Shown: piece by piece, positions 12,653 through 25,074 of the stretch
Layout: each line of letters opens with the position of its first letter
Position numbering within the stretch: the stretch's first letter is position 1
Assembly (NCBI GenBank): GCA_000708835.1
Contig: DF237560.1
Coordinates: 1 to 51,757, forward strand
From: Klebsormidium nitens
Taxonomy: Eukaryota > Streptophyta > Klebsormidiophyceae > Klebsormidiales > Klebsormidiaceae
Direction: 5' to 3'
Length of the DNA stretch: 51,757 nucleotides
Notes under the pieces: generated by a model
Told to the model about the DNA's origin: nothing
The model's database searches: none
Seen by the model: the letters and a program-made list of their open reading frames with translations, nothing else
Made by a program: the position numbers and the translations under genes

Positions 12653-13620
12653 TCTTGGCACTTGAATCCCCACTCCAGCTGCTGAGCGTAGGTATCTGCC
12701 TCTCCACCACACAGCGCACTTTCCCCCCTGCCTGCTAGGATATGGTGCTGACCAATTCAAACACAAGACCTGAGATCTGGACCATGAGAATGCGCAAAGC
12801 TTTGTTCAGCTGAAGCGCAAAAAACTCTCCAATGAGAATGTCCAGGATTATTCAGCTCCGAGTGCTCCAACCGGCAATGTGATACTTGCTTTCTGCTGAC
12901 ACTGCAGCAACATACCCCTTGTTGCAACCTCCTCTGCCAAAACTTTGCTGCAGCCTGAACCAGCCAGATTCTGGCAAGCGAGGCTTTCTTTGTTTCTGAG
13001 CAATGCACGATTGAGCTGCTTCGCGTCTGCACCTGCACCTAGAAACGATCGGAGATCTGACCACGAAGGAAGGGGGAACTCTTGAACAAATGCACAATGA
13101 TTCGACTCTGAGCAATGAGCATCGTTCATTGTCAAACGCACTGAGCACATGCTCTCCTAGTCCGAGTCTTGCCTTGCTCTCCGAGTCCGACTCCGAGTCT
13201 TGCAGCATGTCCTGGGATCCCGCATTCTGCGGGCCATGTGACAAAAGAGCGTGCATCCAGCAATCGTACGGCTCAGAAGCCCGCATGAGCTCACCAGAGT
13301 GATGATCGCACGGCCGAGACAGCTGACAGATCTCTGCAGGGGTCAAGGACAAAGGGTGCGTCACTTCTACCACGTGGAACGCCGTGAGGCAGTTCAGCAA
13401 ACAAGTACGCCAGCAATGCGACCGAGAACGGCGAGATTGGCAGATTGCTCAACCTTGTGAGTGAAAATTTCCTTCCCCGCTTTCTTCTCAGCTGCGGTTC
13501 CTTCCTTCTGCAGATTCCAGCATGCTGTGATGGCATTGAAAGCGGGCTGAAAAGGGAAAGGAGGGAGTGCGTTGAGGAAGTTAAGCGTTACTTGTTGATC
13601 TACAGCACTACAGATCGATT
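12653..13620. promoter_or_regulatory. Divergent promoter interval between AGP and alpha-galactosidase genes
   Basis: About 970 bp separate two start codons pointing away from each other. At about 13157-13205 there is a microrepeat of CGAGTC/GAGTCC units. I see no TATA box in a convincing position and no coding exon. A shared bidirectional promoter for two secreted cell-surface products is an inference from geometry. Confidence 0.45.
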
Positions 13621-16600
13621 ATGGCTTCCCAAATGCAGGCGGAGCAGGCCATGGAAACAAGTAAGGTCAGATCTCGTGACCTGGGGACGGTGGCAAGACC
13701 TTGTCGAATACTTACTTTACTACTTGCCTTCGCATGTTTGGTAGCTAGGACCGTTGCATCTGATAAGGATCTGCTCGATCCTGGAGGCGAATCAGGTCAT
13801 GCACCAGATAGAGCAAATATAGAAGGGGACAATGGGCCAATAGTTTACCAACGAGGGGAGCGCACATTGCTGCAAAACAATGCCGCAGGGAAGGGCTGGG
13901 AGTGGGACAAGAGGACTAGAGGCGGCAGCATTGGTGGTAGTAAATCAGAAGCTTTTGGTTTGAGCCGTCGGAGAGAGCTTCTCCTTACGGCTGCTAACCA
14001 CACCGCACTGTCGCCAACCCCTCCTATGGGGTAAGTTGATCAGCCCTTTGTTTGTCCATTGCATGCGACTAGATTATGGTTCTGTTGGAAAGTTCTATTG
14101 TTCAGGGAGTACAAGGCAGGTAATCTGAATTTGGGTGTCCCATGCCGAAGTCAGCATGGCGTCATGGGGCACTTCCCCATCAGCAATAAGATCTTCGAAT
14201 ATGGGGTGTCTCGTGCCAAGTACAACGAAGTCAGCATGGCGTCATGGGGCACTTTTCGATCAGCAATAAGACCGGCAGGTAATCTGAGTTCAGGTGTCCC
14301 TTGGCGAGTACAATGATGTCAGCATGGCGTTATGGGGCAATTTCTCATCAAAAAAGCGCTGTTAAAAGATGACCTGATGAACCTGTTTGAGTGCACTTTA
14401 AGTAAGGTTCACTTGATCTTGTCCACCATGTAATGCCGCGGTTGTGGTGGTTGCTTGAAGCGCTACTTTTTCTGTGATGTTTTGGATTCATTTGATAGAG
14501 CCCGCTGCATCAATCTGGTGGTGTTGCCGCAATGCTACCTGAAGAATTCAGAAGAACACTGATTGTAGTGACACTGATTGGTCGCAATCTTCGGATCACT
14601 ATCTGCTGATACAACCAGCAATTCCTACCGGCGTCTCAAACCTGTTCATTGAATGGTTCCTGACCTGCACCAGGTCCATGCTGGAAAGCTTTTGAGGCAG
14701 AGACTTTTGAGCTCAACATATACCTTGACCACTTCCGACACAATGCTCAACACAATCCCAGGTGTTCTCTCTCGTTTCAATTTGCTATATCGGTTTGTGC
14801 CCTTCCTCCTGATTTTTTCCTTCTTTGCTCTTTTCCTCTTTCTCCTCTATCCTCTTTCTGCTTTTTTGTCCAGGCTCGCAGAATCTCTTGTAAAGTCTTT
14901 GGAAGATAACGGGAAGAAACTGACCAACAGGAGGACTGAACGCTGAGGCTCATGGGCGGACGGGCTGAACATCAGGGCTCTCCCGTTCATACAATCATCT
15001 CTCAGCGACAGCTCGTCAATCCCTCTGCTACTGTTTACAGGTGGAACCCTTGGAACTTTGCGCAGTGCACCGACTGGAACGAGACACTTTTCTATAGAAC
15101 GGGTGAGCTGCCATCAATGCGTGCACCACAGATTACGTAGAAGTGCGCTCGATCAACTTCCGGTGTTGTGATGAATGTTGATATGATGTTCTTGCACTTC
15201 TTAAAATTACTCAGAATGCTTTTGGGCATTCTAGAATGCTTTTGGGCAGTCCGGACGCTTAAAAGAAGATCGCGTTTTCAAAGCGGGCCAAAGTCCTCTC
15301 CCTTTCACATGCTTCTCAAAAGCGTGTGATAGTTGGGGCAGTGGCTTAGCCCCCATAAAATGCCTCATTGAGAGTATACAGCTTCAACGGTTCTGATCAA
15401 TTACAGCTTCCACTGCTGGCGGCGAGAACTCAAGCAACAACTTTTCAGGAACTTGTCCTTTAATGATCTATCTTGATTCTCGTTGGAGTATCTTGACTGG
15501 ACCAACGCATTGCTGATCCGGAGATAGCAACGCAGAGGATAGGTACCCAGTCGCCCAGACTCAAATGACAGTGTTTTTGGCTGAGTGGTGTGTCCATATT
15601 CCCACTCAAACACCACATTTGATGCTCATGACTGTCCTTTCATTTGTCCAGCCCTGTATCTGAACACTTCGGGTATGGCGAGCCTGGGCTACCGATATGT
15701 GAACATAGGCAAGGCCCGCCGACCAAATGAGGTTCGATGCCCTCATCAGCGAGGGGCACAAAGTGACAAAGCTTCCTTGGCAAGACCTTAGTGCATACGA
15801 ACCCTTTGTGGGCTGTTGCTATGCATTCCACTCGACAGGTTGGGTTGCTTCTTGGTTGCGACCTTTAACTGGGTTGATCAGTTCACGAGATGGCATTAAC
15901 GTTGCAGGAAAAATGGGAAAGGCCAGTAATTATATTCGAAGTCTGAGTTCTATGTTTATCTGCGGCTTGTGGGTCGCCTCAGGCGCGGTCGCAAGGAGCT
16001 TTTCCCGTCAATGATGTAGCATCAAACGGGGACCGAAGTCTACAAGTCCGAATGTCCGAAATCTTCTAGGAAAGAGGCGCTCCTGTTCGACAGAGACACT
16101 AGATAAAGGCCAAACGCCAATGATACGACTTTTCGTTTGCAGATGACTGCTGGATGGCTGACTCGAGGGACGCAATGGTGAGGTGCATTCTTGTTTCCGA
16201 ATACTTTCAACTAGAGTTCCACACTTAAAGCGGGAGACGCCTAGTTACTCACGTTAGAGAACTGGACGAAACTTGCATCGTGACTCTTCACTGGGCGTTT
16301 TGTTTCTGTTCAGAAGACACATGTTATCGTCTGATAGGTCCCATGTTCGAAGCAAGGGGAACATCGTCAACTGCCGTACTGATGTTAAACACTAGTGGGC
16401 GGGCAAAGCTGCTCAAGCAGCAAAAGCAAGGGCGCATGCCTTATGCATCCAGCAAGCACCCTCTTGCGGTTCTCAAACGCACCTGTCCAATCCAAACAGT
16501 GGCAGAAAGTGGTAAAGCAACAACTGTGCCATTCTCTATGCAGGACAATCTGGCGTGGAATGCTTCCCGATTTCCGTCCGGCATCCCCGCGCTTGCGAAC

Positions 16601-19600
16601 TACGTGCACAGCCTAGGCCTCAAACTCGGACTCTACCTGTGCGCTGGGTGAGAGCTAGCGATTGAGCAATTGTTTTCGGGCTGTAGTTTTAGAGCATGTT
16701 AGGGGCTCGGAATGCTTAAGGGCTCGCAATTATGGGGCCATATTTTTTAAGAATTTGATCGACAGTTCTAGAGTCATCCGTGCCTTGTGTATTGGCTTTT
16801 CAATTTGACAAAAGGTCCATCGCTGTGCGGTCCTAGCCCTTGGAACAGGCGGCTTGTTCGCAGGTAGCGAGTTTTATGTGAGCAGATCTTTTCCACCGGC
16901 AACTGCGGGCTGTTGGTCAGCAGATTACTCGGATATCAAATCTGGACTTACAGCATCCGACGGTGCGGGTTGCATCTGACCGATTTGGACGGCTGGACAG
17001 CACAACAAGTGTTGCAAGGGTCGCTGATCTATTGACAGGCCTAATGCACTCTGCATACATGCCACCGATAATCTGTCCTCTCCATCTTGGCCTGGGCGCC
17101 AGGAACACCGGGCTGACGTCATGGTGACGTGCCTCTCCTCGCAGAAACAAGACGTGTGCCTTGAAGCCCGGGTCTCTGCGGTATGAAGCTCAGGACATAG
17201 CACTCGTCTCATCATGGGTGAGTTGGCTCCCTAACATCTGCGTACGTCGGCCCCCGATTTTTGGGAGGATTTTCGCGCTGGACTCCTTTCCATTGAGGGC
17301 TGACGGCAGTTTTCTTAAAATCGTCTTGGGTCCTTTCCTAAAATCGAGACGGAACGGGAGCCTCAAGTAGAGCTCCTCACACGACTTTTAGATCTCCAAG
17401 GATGTGAGCATTCACGAAATAGAGACTGGCTCTTTCAGGCCAGTTTACTGCCAGCTCCAAGAGCAACCTGCCGCTCGCCTACCAAGACCTCTAAGTTGAA
17501 GTTCCGCGAGCCTTAATCAGCGTTACTGCCTTCGGCGTTTTAATTGCATCTGGGATTCCACTTACTTTTCTATTTTTCTCCGTTCGAAATGTCGTGTCGC
17601 TTACCAGACCCTCCTCCCGTGCTCCCACAGGCGCTACCGTATCGATTGTCCGGTTGGGCAGGTTTTTGCCCAAGCATTGATTTCGCATGCCACGCAATTT
17701 GGGCAGCTTCCATTTACCAATTTATTCTGTGTTCGTACGGGGCGAAATGACCTGCAAATATAAAATTCGAATTTATTTTACATTCGACATTTTGGGCAAA
17801 AAATATCTGCCCAACCGGACAGTCGGTACAGTATTTCCAGAAGATCGGCCAGCACCTGCACCATCTACCTTAAACACCTTCTTACCACCTCTTACATGTC
17901 CCTTCAACTAAGACTAAACCATCTAATGATCTGCCAAACGGGCTCAAAACTGAGCGGGCAACTTGTCTCACAGGGCGTGGATCTGGTGAAAGTTGACAAC
18001 TGCTACAACGAGGGCCTGTTACCAGAAACCCGGTAAGCGAGCTTTTCCGCTGCTCCCAAGCTTGTATTCTACCTCTATCGTGCATTACTTGACCCTCAGA
18101 ATCGGAATATCAAAGCCTTTATAGAAGTCAGCCCCTTCAAGCTGCGCCATCGGCTTGCTGTGCTTGACATCGGACAGGAGTTTCAACCAGCGTCGACCTG
18201 CGTAATCGCTTTATTCTCTTCTCTTCTTCTGACATATATGTAAGCCGTCAAATTTGGGTAGAGGTTTTTAAGCAAAGCGAGTCTAGGCTACCCTTGCGGA
18301 AGGCGCTCACCTGATCACACTTGTATCACACAAGTAAACAGCAGAGGCTGCACAAAAATAAAGTTCATCAAGTCTTCACCCAACTAAGTCGAACACTCAA
18401 CCAACTCAAACGTCACTCGGATCATGTTTTTCAGGTACGTAAGATTCACCGACGCAATCGGGAACGTCACCCGCCCCATCCTGTTCATGCTGTGCAACTG
18501 GGGGGAGTACATCCCCGCGCTTTTTGCCCCCATGTTTGCGAACAGTTGGCGGACGACGTACGATTTGCGTGACGACTACACATACATGCTCAAGATGGCT
18601 GACTGGAACGACGTGAGTCACATATACGCGGGGCCGAGGAGTGGCTGGAACGGTAAGCTTTCAAGATCAGGTTATAAGGGATACACGCTGTCTGCGCTTA
18701 TATTGGCGAAAAGTGGGCAGCCAAATTGGATGAAACGTGCGGGATCGTGCGGGATTGGAATCGATTTGCTCCAGAGCAGCAATTGATTGAGAACACGCAG
18801 GCGAAGATGTGAATGGGCGGTCTACAGGTTGAGGCTTAAGCTTTAGATGTTAGGCGCGACTGCACGTACGCTGAAAAGCTCTAACAGTCAACTTTCTAAT
18901 CGTGCTTGCCGCTGGGACAGAGGTATCCCTAATGATGACAGAAACTCAAACAAGACGGACATTCTGTCGCAGAAGACTGCACAGTTTCTGTCGTGCTTTA
19001 CATTCATTCTCAGCCAAACTTCTACCTTTTGATTGCACAAATTCGAACACTGTTGCATAGGGTTCGGACAAATTCTGTCATCACTGACCGACGTGCCCTC
19101 TGTTGAACGCAGATCCGGACATGTTGCAGGTTGGCAACGGGAACATGACACTGGACGAGTACACCACTCACATGTCCCTCTGGGCGCTGATGAAGGTGTG
19201 TCAAGGGTGCCCTTTCAGTGTGTCCATTGTCCATTTTCGCGATTTTGAATTCAAGAAGGTGATGGCTTGTCCTTACTCGGAAACTCTGAGATACTCTCTC
19301 GTTTGCAGATTGGTGTGGAGTCTTTTTTTGGACGCTATCATCGTTTCGATGAGAAGTAATTTGCACACCCAGCTTTTTTGCCAACCTCAATGGAGGATGG
19401 AGTGAGTAACACATCCAGAGACGACCTTGATCAACTAGCGAAAGGTATCGGCTGTAGACGGAGATTTGCTGCCATCTGACCTTGTTTTTGCCAGCTTCGG
19501 TAGACGGTAGCTAATGCGATGCTGCCAGCAACCGTCCCAGCAAGTCGGGCCAAAATAACCACACGCTACTGCCAAAACTGCTCCTAGCGCCCTTTGTTCC

Positions 19601-22600
19601 TCGTAGCGGTCTTTTTCAAGGGTGGTGCGCTTACGTGATGCTACTTTGGCCTGCCGCAGGCACCGCTTCTGATTGGCACCAACGTTCTCAACATGACCAA
19701 CGCGACTGCGGCTCTCCTGACCAACCCCGAAGTGATCCGCATCAATCAAGGTGAGCAGTCGCGTGGAGCAGTGTAGCCTGAGGCTTCTCGCTTTTCGTTT
19801 GCCAGGAGCGACGTGGTTGAGCGGTCAGAACAGCGTACGGCATAGAAATCGTTGGGAGTAAAGCTCAAATCTGAGTACGAGCTTTGCTTACTCCCCCAGT
19901 TGCTTGCTTCCCATTTGATTTGGAGGTGTGCACTTTGGAGGTTCCCCCTGCTATGCGTGCCAGACGTGTATCCAAATCAAACATTCGTGTCCGTCCGCAG
20001 ACCCTCTGGGCATCCAAGGATTCAAGCGAACCTCAGAGGACGGAAAAGAGGTGAGACCGCACATGAATTGCAGAACGTCGCTGAGTCTCCTCAAAGGACG
20101 ATTCGCTGACGTTGCAAGCTGAAGATTTCTGCTTACCGCAGAGTTTCCGGTGGGCTTGGTCGCAAATCACTCTTGCTCCGATGAGATGAATGCAGAGTTC
20201 TTTCGTCGACTAGCGTTTTCCAGTCACGGCCGGGTTCTTAAGCGTTAGTCAGATTTTCAAGGAGCGTCTCAAAGCACCGTTCTCCTCTCGTTACGGTATC
20301 TGCTCTCGAGAGTTCCTCTATTCTTTTGATGATATGAAAAGGCGCAAGAGTACAAGCGGCAGATTTGCCCTGTTGCACTAAGCTCAAGACGCACTCCTCG
20401 GTTCGCAACTAGGTATGGGCGGGGCTCCTGAGTGGGGGCGCTATCGCGGTCGCACTCGTGAACCGCCTACCGACCCCCGCGCTCGTCACCGTCCAGTGGT
20501 ACAACGTCAACCTGACGTCAGAAACGGGGTGCCGGATACGAGACGTTTGGGCGGTGAGGCTTCCTCTTATTGGACTTGACCAGTCGCAGATCTTGACGTA
20601 CTTTTATATGACAGGTCGTGCAGTTCATGATCAACCGGTTGCGTTTTAGAGAAGTCACCATCAGAATTGCCAAGGATGAAGGTCTACACTGGATATAGGT
20701 ATATACTTCCGTCATACTGGCTATATATACTTCTTTTCATGATAAGAAGCCAGCTTGATGGCTTGTACTTGCAACTTCATGCATTCCCCGTCGCTCAATC
20801 CCTGTCATTATGCCTCAACCTCCACAGGTTGTTGACTTTCTGACTTGAGATTGCTCGCGATTAACAAAAAGCTTCCTATCCTTGGAAAGCAACGGATGCT
20901 TTGAATTCTTCCTCTCCAGAGGACCTATTTGACCGGGAGGCCACCGTTTTCTTTTACCCCGAGGTACTTAGTCATTCTTATGAGAGATTGCAAAAGCGAA
21001 AAGTGCGACCATCTCACGAAGTTCGCCTCCTTTTCAGAGGACCTGCGTGACCGGTATTCTCTCCGCCAACCTCACCGCCAACGTGACCTTTCAAGGGACG
21101 AGGCCGCTACTTCTCGCCTTCATTTTAGAAACTTCCCAATCTAAAGGTCCTATTAAGGGGGAGTGGCAGGAAACAAACAGCTCAATCTTGTCTAGTCTTG
21201 TCTTTTCAGAGGACCTACGTGACCGCATCTTCTCTTCTAATCTCACCGCCCGCGGGACGAAACTAGTACTTTACCTCGAAGCAGATACTTTCTTACGGAC
21301 TGAGAGCGCGAACAACTGGCATAACCTGAAAAGTGTTGCCTTCTCTCCAGAGGACCTACGTGACCGGAATCTTCTCCTCCAACTTCACACCCGACGTGAC
21401 TGCTCACAAGACGAACCTATTGAACTTATTTCCACTCAAAGTAGTAGGTCTTTGTGGGATAAGGAACGTGATCAATAAACATAACCTGATAAAGTGTTGC
21501 CTCCTTTCCAGAGGACCTACGTGACCGGCGTTTTCTCCTCCAACTTCACCGCCAACGTGACCGCCCACGGGACGAAGTTACTGATTCTCCAGCCCGCGCT
21601 CCAGATCGCGTATAATAAGACGGCGAACGCGTCCGCGTTTACCGCGGACCTGGTGCCGCGGAACGGCAACGACGCGGACGTCCAAACGTTTTGGGAGAGC
21701 ACCAACGGCCCGTTCCAGATCGGAAACCCGTACTGGCAGGTGAGGCGGGTGGTCTGGATTCTTGGTGCTTAGTCTATTGTTTCTTTCCATGTGCTTCGAG
21801 CATCGTCTTGCCTGTTGAGGATAGCTCTGGGATGAACGATTAGTATGGACAGGCGTTGAAAGTCGTTTGGAGACGCACACCAACGGGCCGTTCCAAGATG
21901 AATTTCGTCCTAGCAGGGGAGGCCTTTCACCTTTGGAGTTCTGGGGACTGGTTTACTGTGGGTGTTCCGGTCTGATTCGAATGTTACTATTGGTTTCGCT
22001 TCTTATCCTGGTTTTCCACGTCTCTCTCCGGTTCTAGGTTTGTACTTGGGTTCCCTTCTGTAACGACCATTCTCCCAGTCTTCAGCCGATTTAGCCCATC
22101 CTCTCGTTGGTTCTGCATTTCCTTGGCTCTTAACAGACTGGTTCATCAAAGGGAGATCGTTTCAATACTGGCTCTTAGCTTAGCAAATGGCCGTCTCCGT
22201 CGCTTCTTCTCCTCATTCCGACCGATTATTGCCTCCTTACGATCGGTTATGATTCCTTAGGTCCCCCTGGGCCAGCCATGTAACCTGTCGAGCCTCGAGT
22301 TGGTCCCCCGCTAGGACGGCGCCCAATGTTTTACGCGCTCTCATCCCGACGCTTAATGCCTGATTTCAAGCGCTTATACACTCTTAACACAATCGCTTAT
22401 CTTCCCCCAGGTCGATTTGGGCCAGCCATGTAACCTGTCCAGCCTCGAGCTGGTCCCCCGCTAGGACGGCGACCTTTCACGCTTTCTCACCCTCATCCCA
22501 ACGCCTTCTTCCGCGGCTTAATTCTTGATTTCGACCGCTTATACACTCAACCCGGCCGCTTATATGTCCCCAGGTCGATCTGGGCCATTCATTCAGCCTG

Positions 22601-23242
22601 TCGAGCTTGGAGCTGGTCGCCCGCCAAGGCGGCGACCAGCATTCCGACGCGTATCCCCTCAACCGACCGCCTATATCCTCCTTACACCCCTTCTCTCCCT
22701 CCATGTCGATTCGGGCCGCCGTTCAACCTATCTAGCCCCGAGCTGCTTGCCTGCGGGACAGCGACCAACCTTTCACGCTTGGTTCATCGTTGCAACCGCT
22801 TATTGCCTACTGAAGATAGCTTTTCCCAGGTCGATTTGGGCCAGGCGTTCAGCCTGTCGAGCCTAGAACTGGTCTCCCGCCAGACTGTTACGCTGTTTTC
22901 CCGCTTATCCTGTCAACTCAACCACTTACACCCCCGCAGGTTGATTTGGGGTCGGCGTTCAACCTGTCCAGCCTAGAACTGGTTTCCCGCCAAGACGGCG
23001 ACCAGCCCTTCACGCGCGCCAACTACGAGATCCGCTGCTCGAACGTCTCCGACGCTTCCAATTTCACTGTGATCGCTGCACAGGGCCCGGAGCCCAAGGA
23101 GGCGTACAGCACTTTCTCAGCGGCCCTGCCGAGCGCCGCGGTGTGCCGATACGTGCGGGTGGCGAAGCTGGACGGGACGCTATTTAACTTTGCGGAGCTG
23201 AGGCTGTATAAGAGCGTTAACGTATTCAACGGCGGGGTATAG
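13621..23242 (+). CDS. Secreted GH27 alpha-galactosidase with C-terminal F5/8 type C domain
   Basis: Fourteen exons join in phase to 637 residues: 13621-14030, 15041-15102, 15652-15708, 16143-16177, 16544-16647, 17145-17217, 17974-18032, 18435-18652, 19113-19195, 19660-19750, 20001-20050, 20413-20553, 21512-21739, 22940-23242. A hydrophobic stretch at residues 30-46 ([17 protein letters not shown]) suggests a signal peptide or anchor. GH27 motifs follow: [49 protein letters not shown] (nucleophile Asp255, codon 17995-17997), SWRTTYD (likely acid/base Asp310, 18562-18564), [14 protein letters not shown] and INQDPLG. The family removes terminal alpha-galactose from glycans or glycolipids. The last two exons add a galactose-binding-like fold ([47 protein letters not shown]). 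Intron 3 is GC-AG. The introns before the last two exons are filled with degenerate copies of those exons' starts. Confidence 0.95.
14117..14345 (+). repeat. Three-unit degenerate tandem repeat in GH27 intron 1
   Basis: Three units of about 75-90 bp share the core TCAGCATGGCG(T)(C/T)ATGGGGCA and a preceding GGTGTC(C/T)C block. Units one and three start with GGCAGGTAATCTGA; units one and two end with ATCAGCAATAAG. They lie wholly within intron 1 and contain no exon-like sequence. Confidence 0.8.
20920..21511 (+). repeat. Array of four degenerate copies of the 5' edge of GH27 exon 13
   Basis: Copies begin at 20920, 21038, 21210 and 21351, ahead of the functional exon at 21512. Each starts directly after a pyrimidine-rich tract and CAG and reads AGGACCT(A/G)(C/T)(G/T)TGACCGG, encoding RTxVTG. 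The second and fourth stay in frame for about 25 codons (SANLTANVT and SSNFTPDVT against SSNFTANVT). The third has lost a G after TGACC and shifts frame. The first diverges after about 20 bp. Spacing is 118-172 bp. None has a matching donor at the exon's end, so they are exon-edge copies and not whole exons. Confidence 0.9.
21843..21905 (+). repeat. Copy of the 3' part of GH27 exon 13 in the following intron
   Basis: The stretch around ACCAACGGGCCGTTCCA repeats the functional exon at about 21681-21722 (ACCAACGGCCCGTTCCA) about 170 bp downstream. The surrounding bases align imperfectly (TCGTTTGGAGACGCAC against GTTTTGGGAGAGC). It is a single decayed copy and adds no usable exon. Confidence 0.75.
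22261..22939 (+). repeat. Array of five degenerate copies of the 5' edge of GH27 exon 14
   Basis: Copies start at 22261, 22411, 22574, 22705 and 22830, followed by the functional exon at 22940. All but the fourth follow a pyrimidine tract and (C/T)AG. Each reads GTCGATTTGGGCCAG-like sequence encoding VDLGxxxxLSSLELV. The first two share a TAG stop at the same codon (in CCCCGCTAGGACGGC), so one likely copied the other. The fourth lacks the acceptor AG and is shifted. The third and fifth are open for about 20 codons. Spacing is 110-163 bp. Confidence 0.9.
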
Positions 23243-25074
23243 GCTATAGACGTAGATCTCATTCTGGGTCAGCCGCTGCTGTCCCTGGGCGAGCACGTAT
23301 GGATTACTGGGGTCTCTTCTAAACTAAACGGAGTTACTATATCTGAAGGTTTGTCTCTGCAACTGGAAGGTATGGAGAGTGGCTGGAGGTTTTGGTCGGG
23401 GCGTCGTAATATTTGCGGGCGGGTTCTATAATCATGCTTAAAGGTGCTTAGCAGGTTGTTCGTATAAGCTGTCGATCGATTGTTGATGATAGCCCAATAT
23501 GAAACAAGTACATATGCTGAGAATCATCTGATTCGGCGAAAGCCCTGCAGACGAACCATGAGGAGTTGGTTCGGAGAAACCTATGTAGGAACTCCAAAGA
23601 GGACATGCAATAATATCAAGGACGGAAAGCAATCAAGCATTACTGATAGGTGGAGCACGCAGGAGGAGCTGAAATATGCAACCTTCCTGTCTGACAACTG
23701 CAAACGCAATTGCGAATACTTTCACGCACGCATAGGTAGGACCGTATTTAACCACTTTACAATAACGGGTTATAGGGAGCAAATTGGAACGCTTTCATGC
23801 ACTTCTTTCACAAAGTGCTTCGGACCGAGCCATGATTCAAGCAAGTCTTGCCGGCAATCAGGCTGCCGCTCGACCGGCCTGGCATGCATGCCTGCAGCTG
23901 CATTTAGGTGACCTAGCTTGGCCATGCATAGTTACGAAACGAGTGCAATGCATGTTGATTACCCGCATCATTGACGTTTTCTTGGTATGCAGGTACGATA
24001 TAACTTATCATGCCTCTGCCATATCTAAGTCGCAATCATGCATTTGCATGTTGGAACATGCAATGTGACGGTTTCAATCAAGTCCGTGACTGAAATAAGA
24101 TGGTACAAAGTACTGCTGATCGATGCAAAACCGATGATAGCCAAAGTAGGACATCTAGCTCGACATGCACAAAAATAAATGTATTGGGCGGCCGGATCCG
24201 GCACGATTTCCAATACGTTGAAGATCCAACACGCGCCGCCACAACCAGACAGCGCGCGGGTCCAACTTTCAGCTTGCATGTCAACTCTGACTTCGTTTCA
24301 CTTGACATCCGGATGCATGGTATGATCCAGCATCGGGAGAGTATATATTCCATTATGGCAAGCTGCACGTACATGTGACTATCGTCATCACACTAGCAGG
24401 TGTGATTCCATATGCAGACAGAAATCAAGTAACATCACGTCTCAGCAATGCATTGAGTACTAGCATCAAATCGTAGGGGTTGAGAGGTTGAGCATCCGAT
24501 TAAAGGCTTCAAGTCTGAAAAGAAACGATTCAAGTTGCTCATGTGGTGCAGTGCATGATCGAATCGTCAATCCAGCAACCGAATGCTACCACCCCCAGTT
24601 ATTCGAGTCTTTTCACTTTCCATGTCGAGCTGGGCTGCTAATCTTAGAGGGAAGAGAAATCGAATCCTGCACATCGTGTTTTATCGTACACAAAGGTCTT
24701 CTTTGCCGACGAGGACAAATCCAATCGTTGATAGAGAGACCAACATACGGCCTCGTGTTGGTGGGACATTGTACGTAACTTTGAGTATCTCTGACTCTGT
24801 CTTAAAAGAAGCCTAGCAGACCTCCATGAAAGGGGCGACAACCCTTGCCTACAACTGTGTATTCCAGGGGCCAGACAGTCTAACTTGGAAGTACATCCCC
24901 GCCGAAAAACGACTTGTGTAACTGATTCACCCAAGTTATACAGCCGGAGTGAACGTACGGGGCCTAGACCCGACCTGGTTCCCAGCATTTCTAACACCGA
25001 ACGGTGCAACCCATTACGACACTTCCCCTATCCCTGACGTCACAAGATGTGATCCTGGTCGTGCGGTGACGTCA
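23243..25074. other. Convergent intergenic region with a CATGCA cluster
   Basis: The spacer lies between the 3' ends of the GH27 gene (+) and the two-TM gene (-). No exon is supported. Seven CATGCA/TGCATG hexamers fall between about 23880 and 24065. TGACGTCA occurs at 25035-25042 and at 25067-25074, the latter touching the stop codon of the minus-strand gene. The region should hold both 3' UTRs, whose ends I cannot place. Confidence 0.5.

Noticed and set aside
20920-22939. Mutually exclusive or cassette exons in GH27
   Set aside because: The copies lack donors at the matching place and several have stops, a frameshift or a lost acceptor, so they are edge duplicates and not complete alternative exons.
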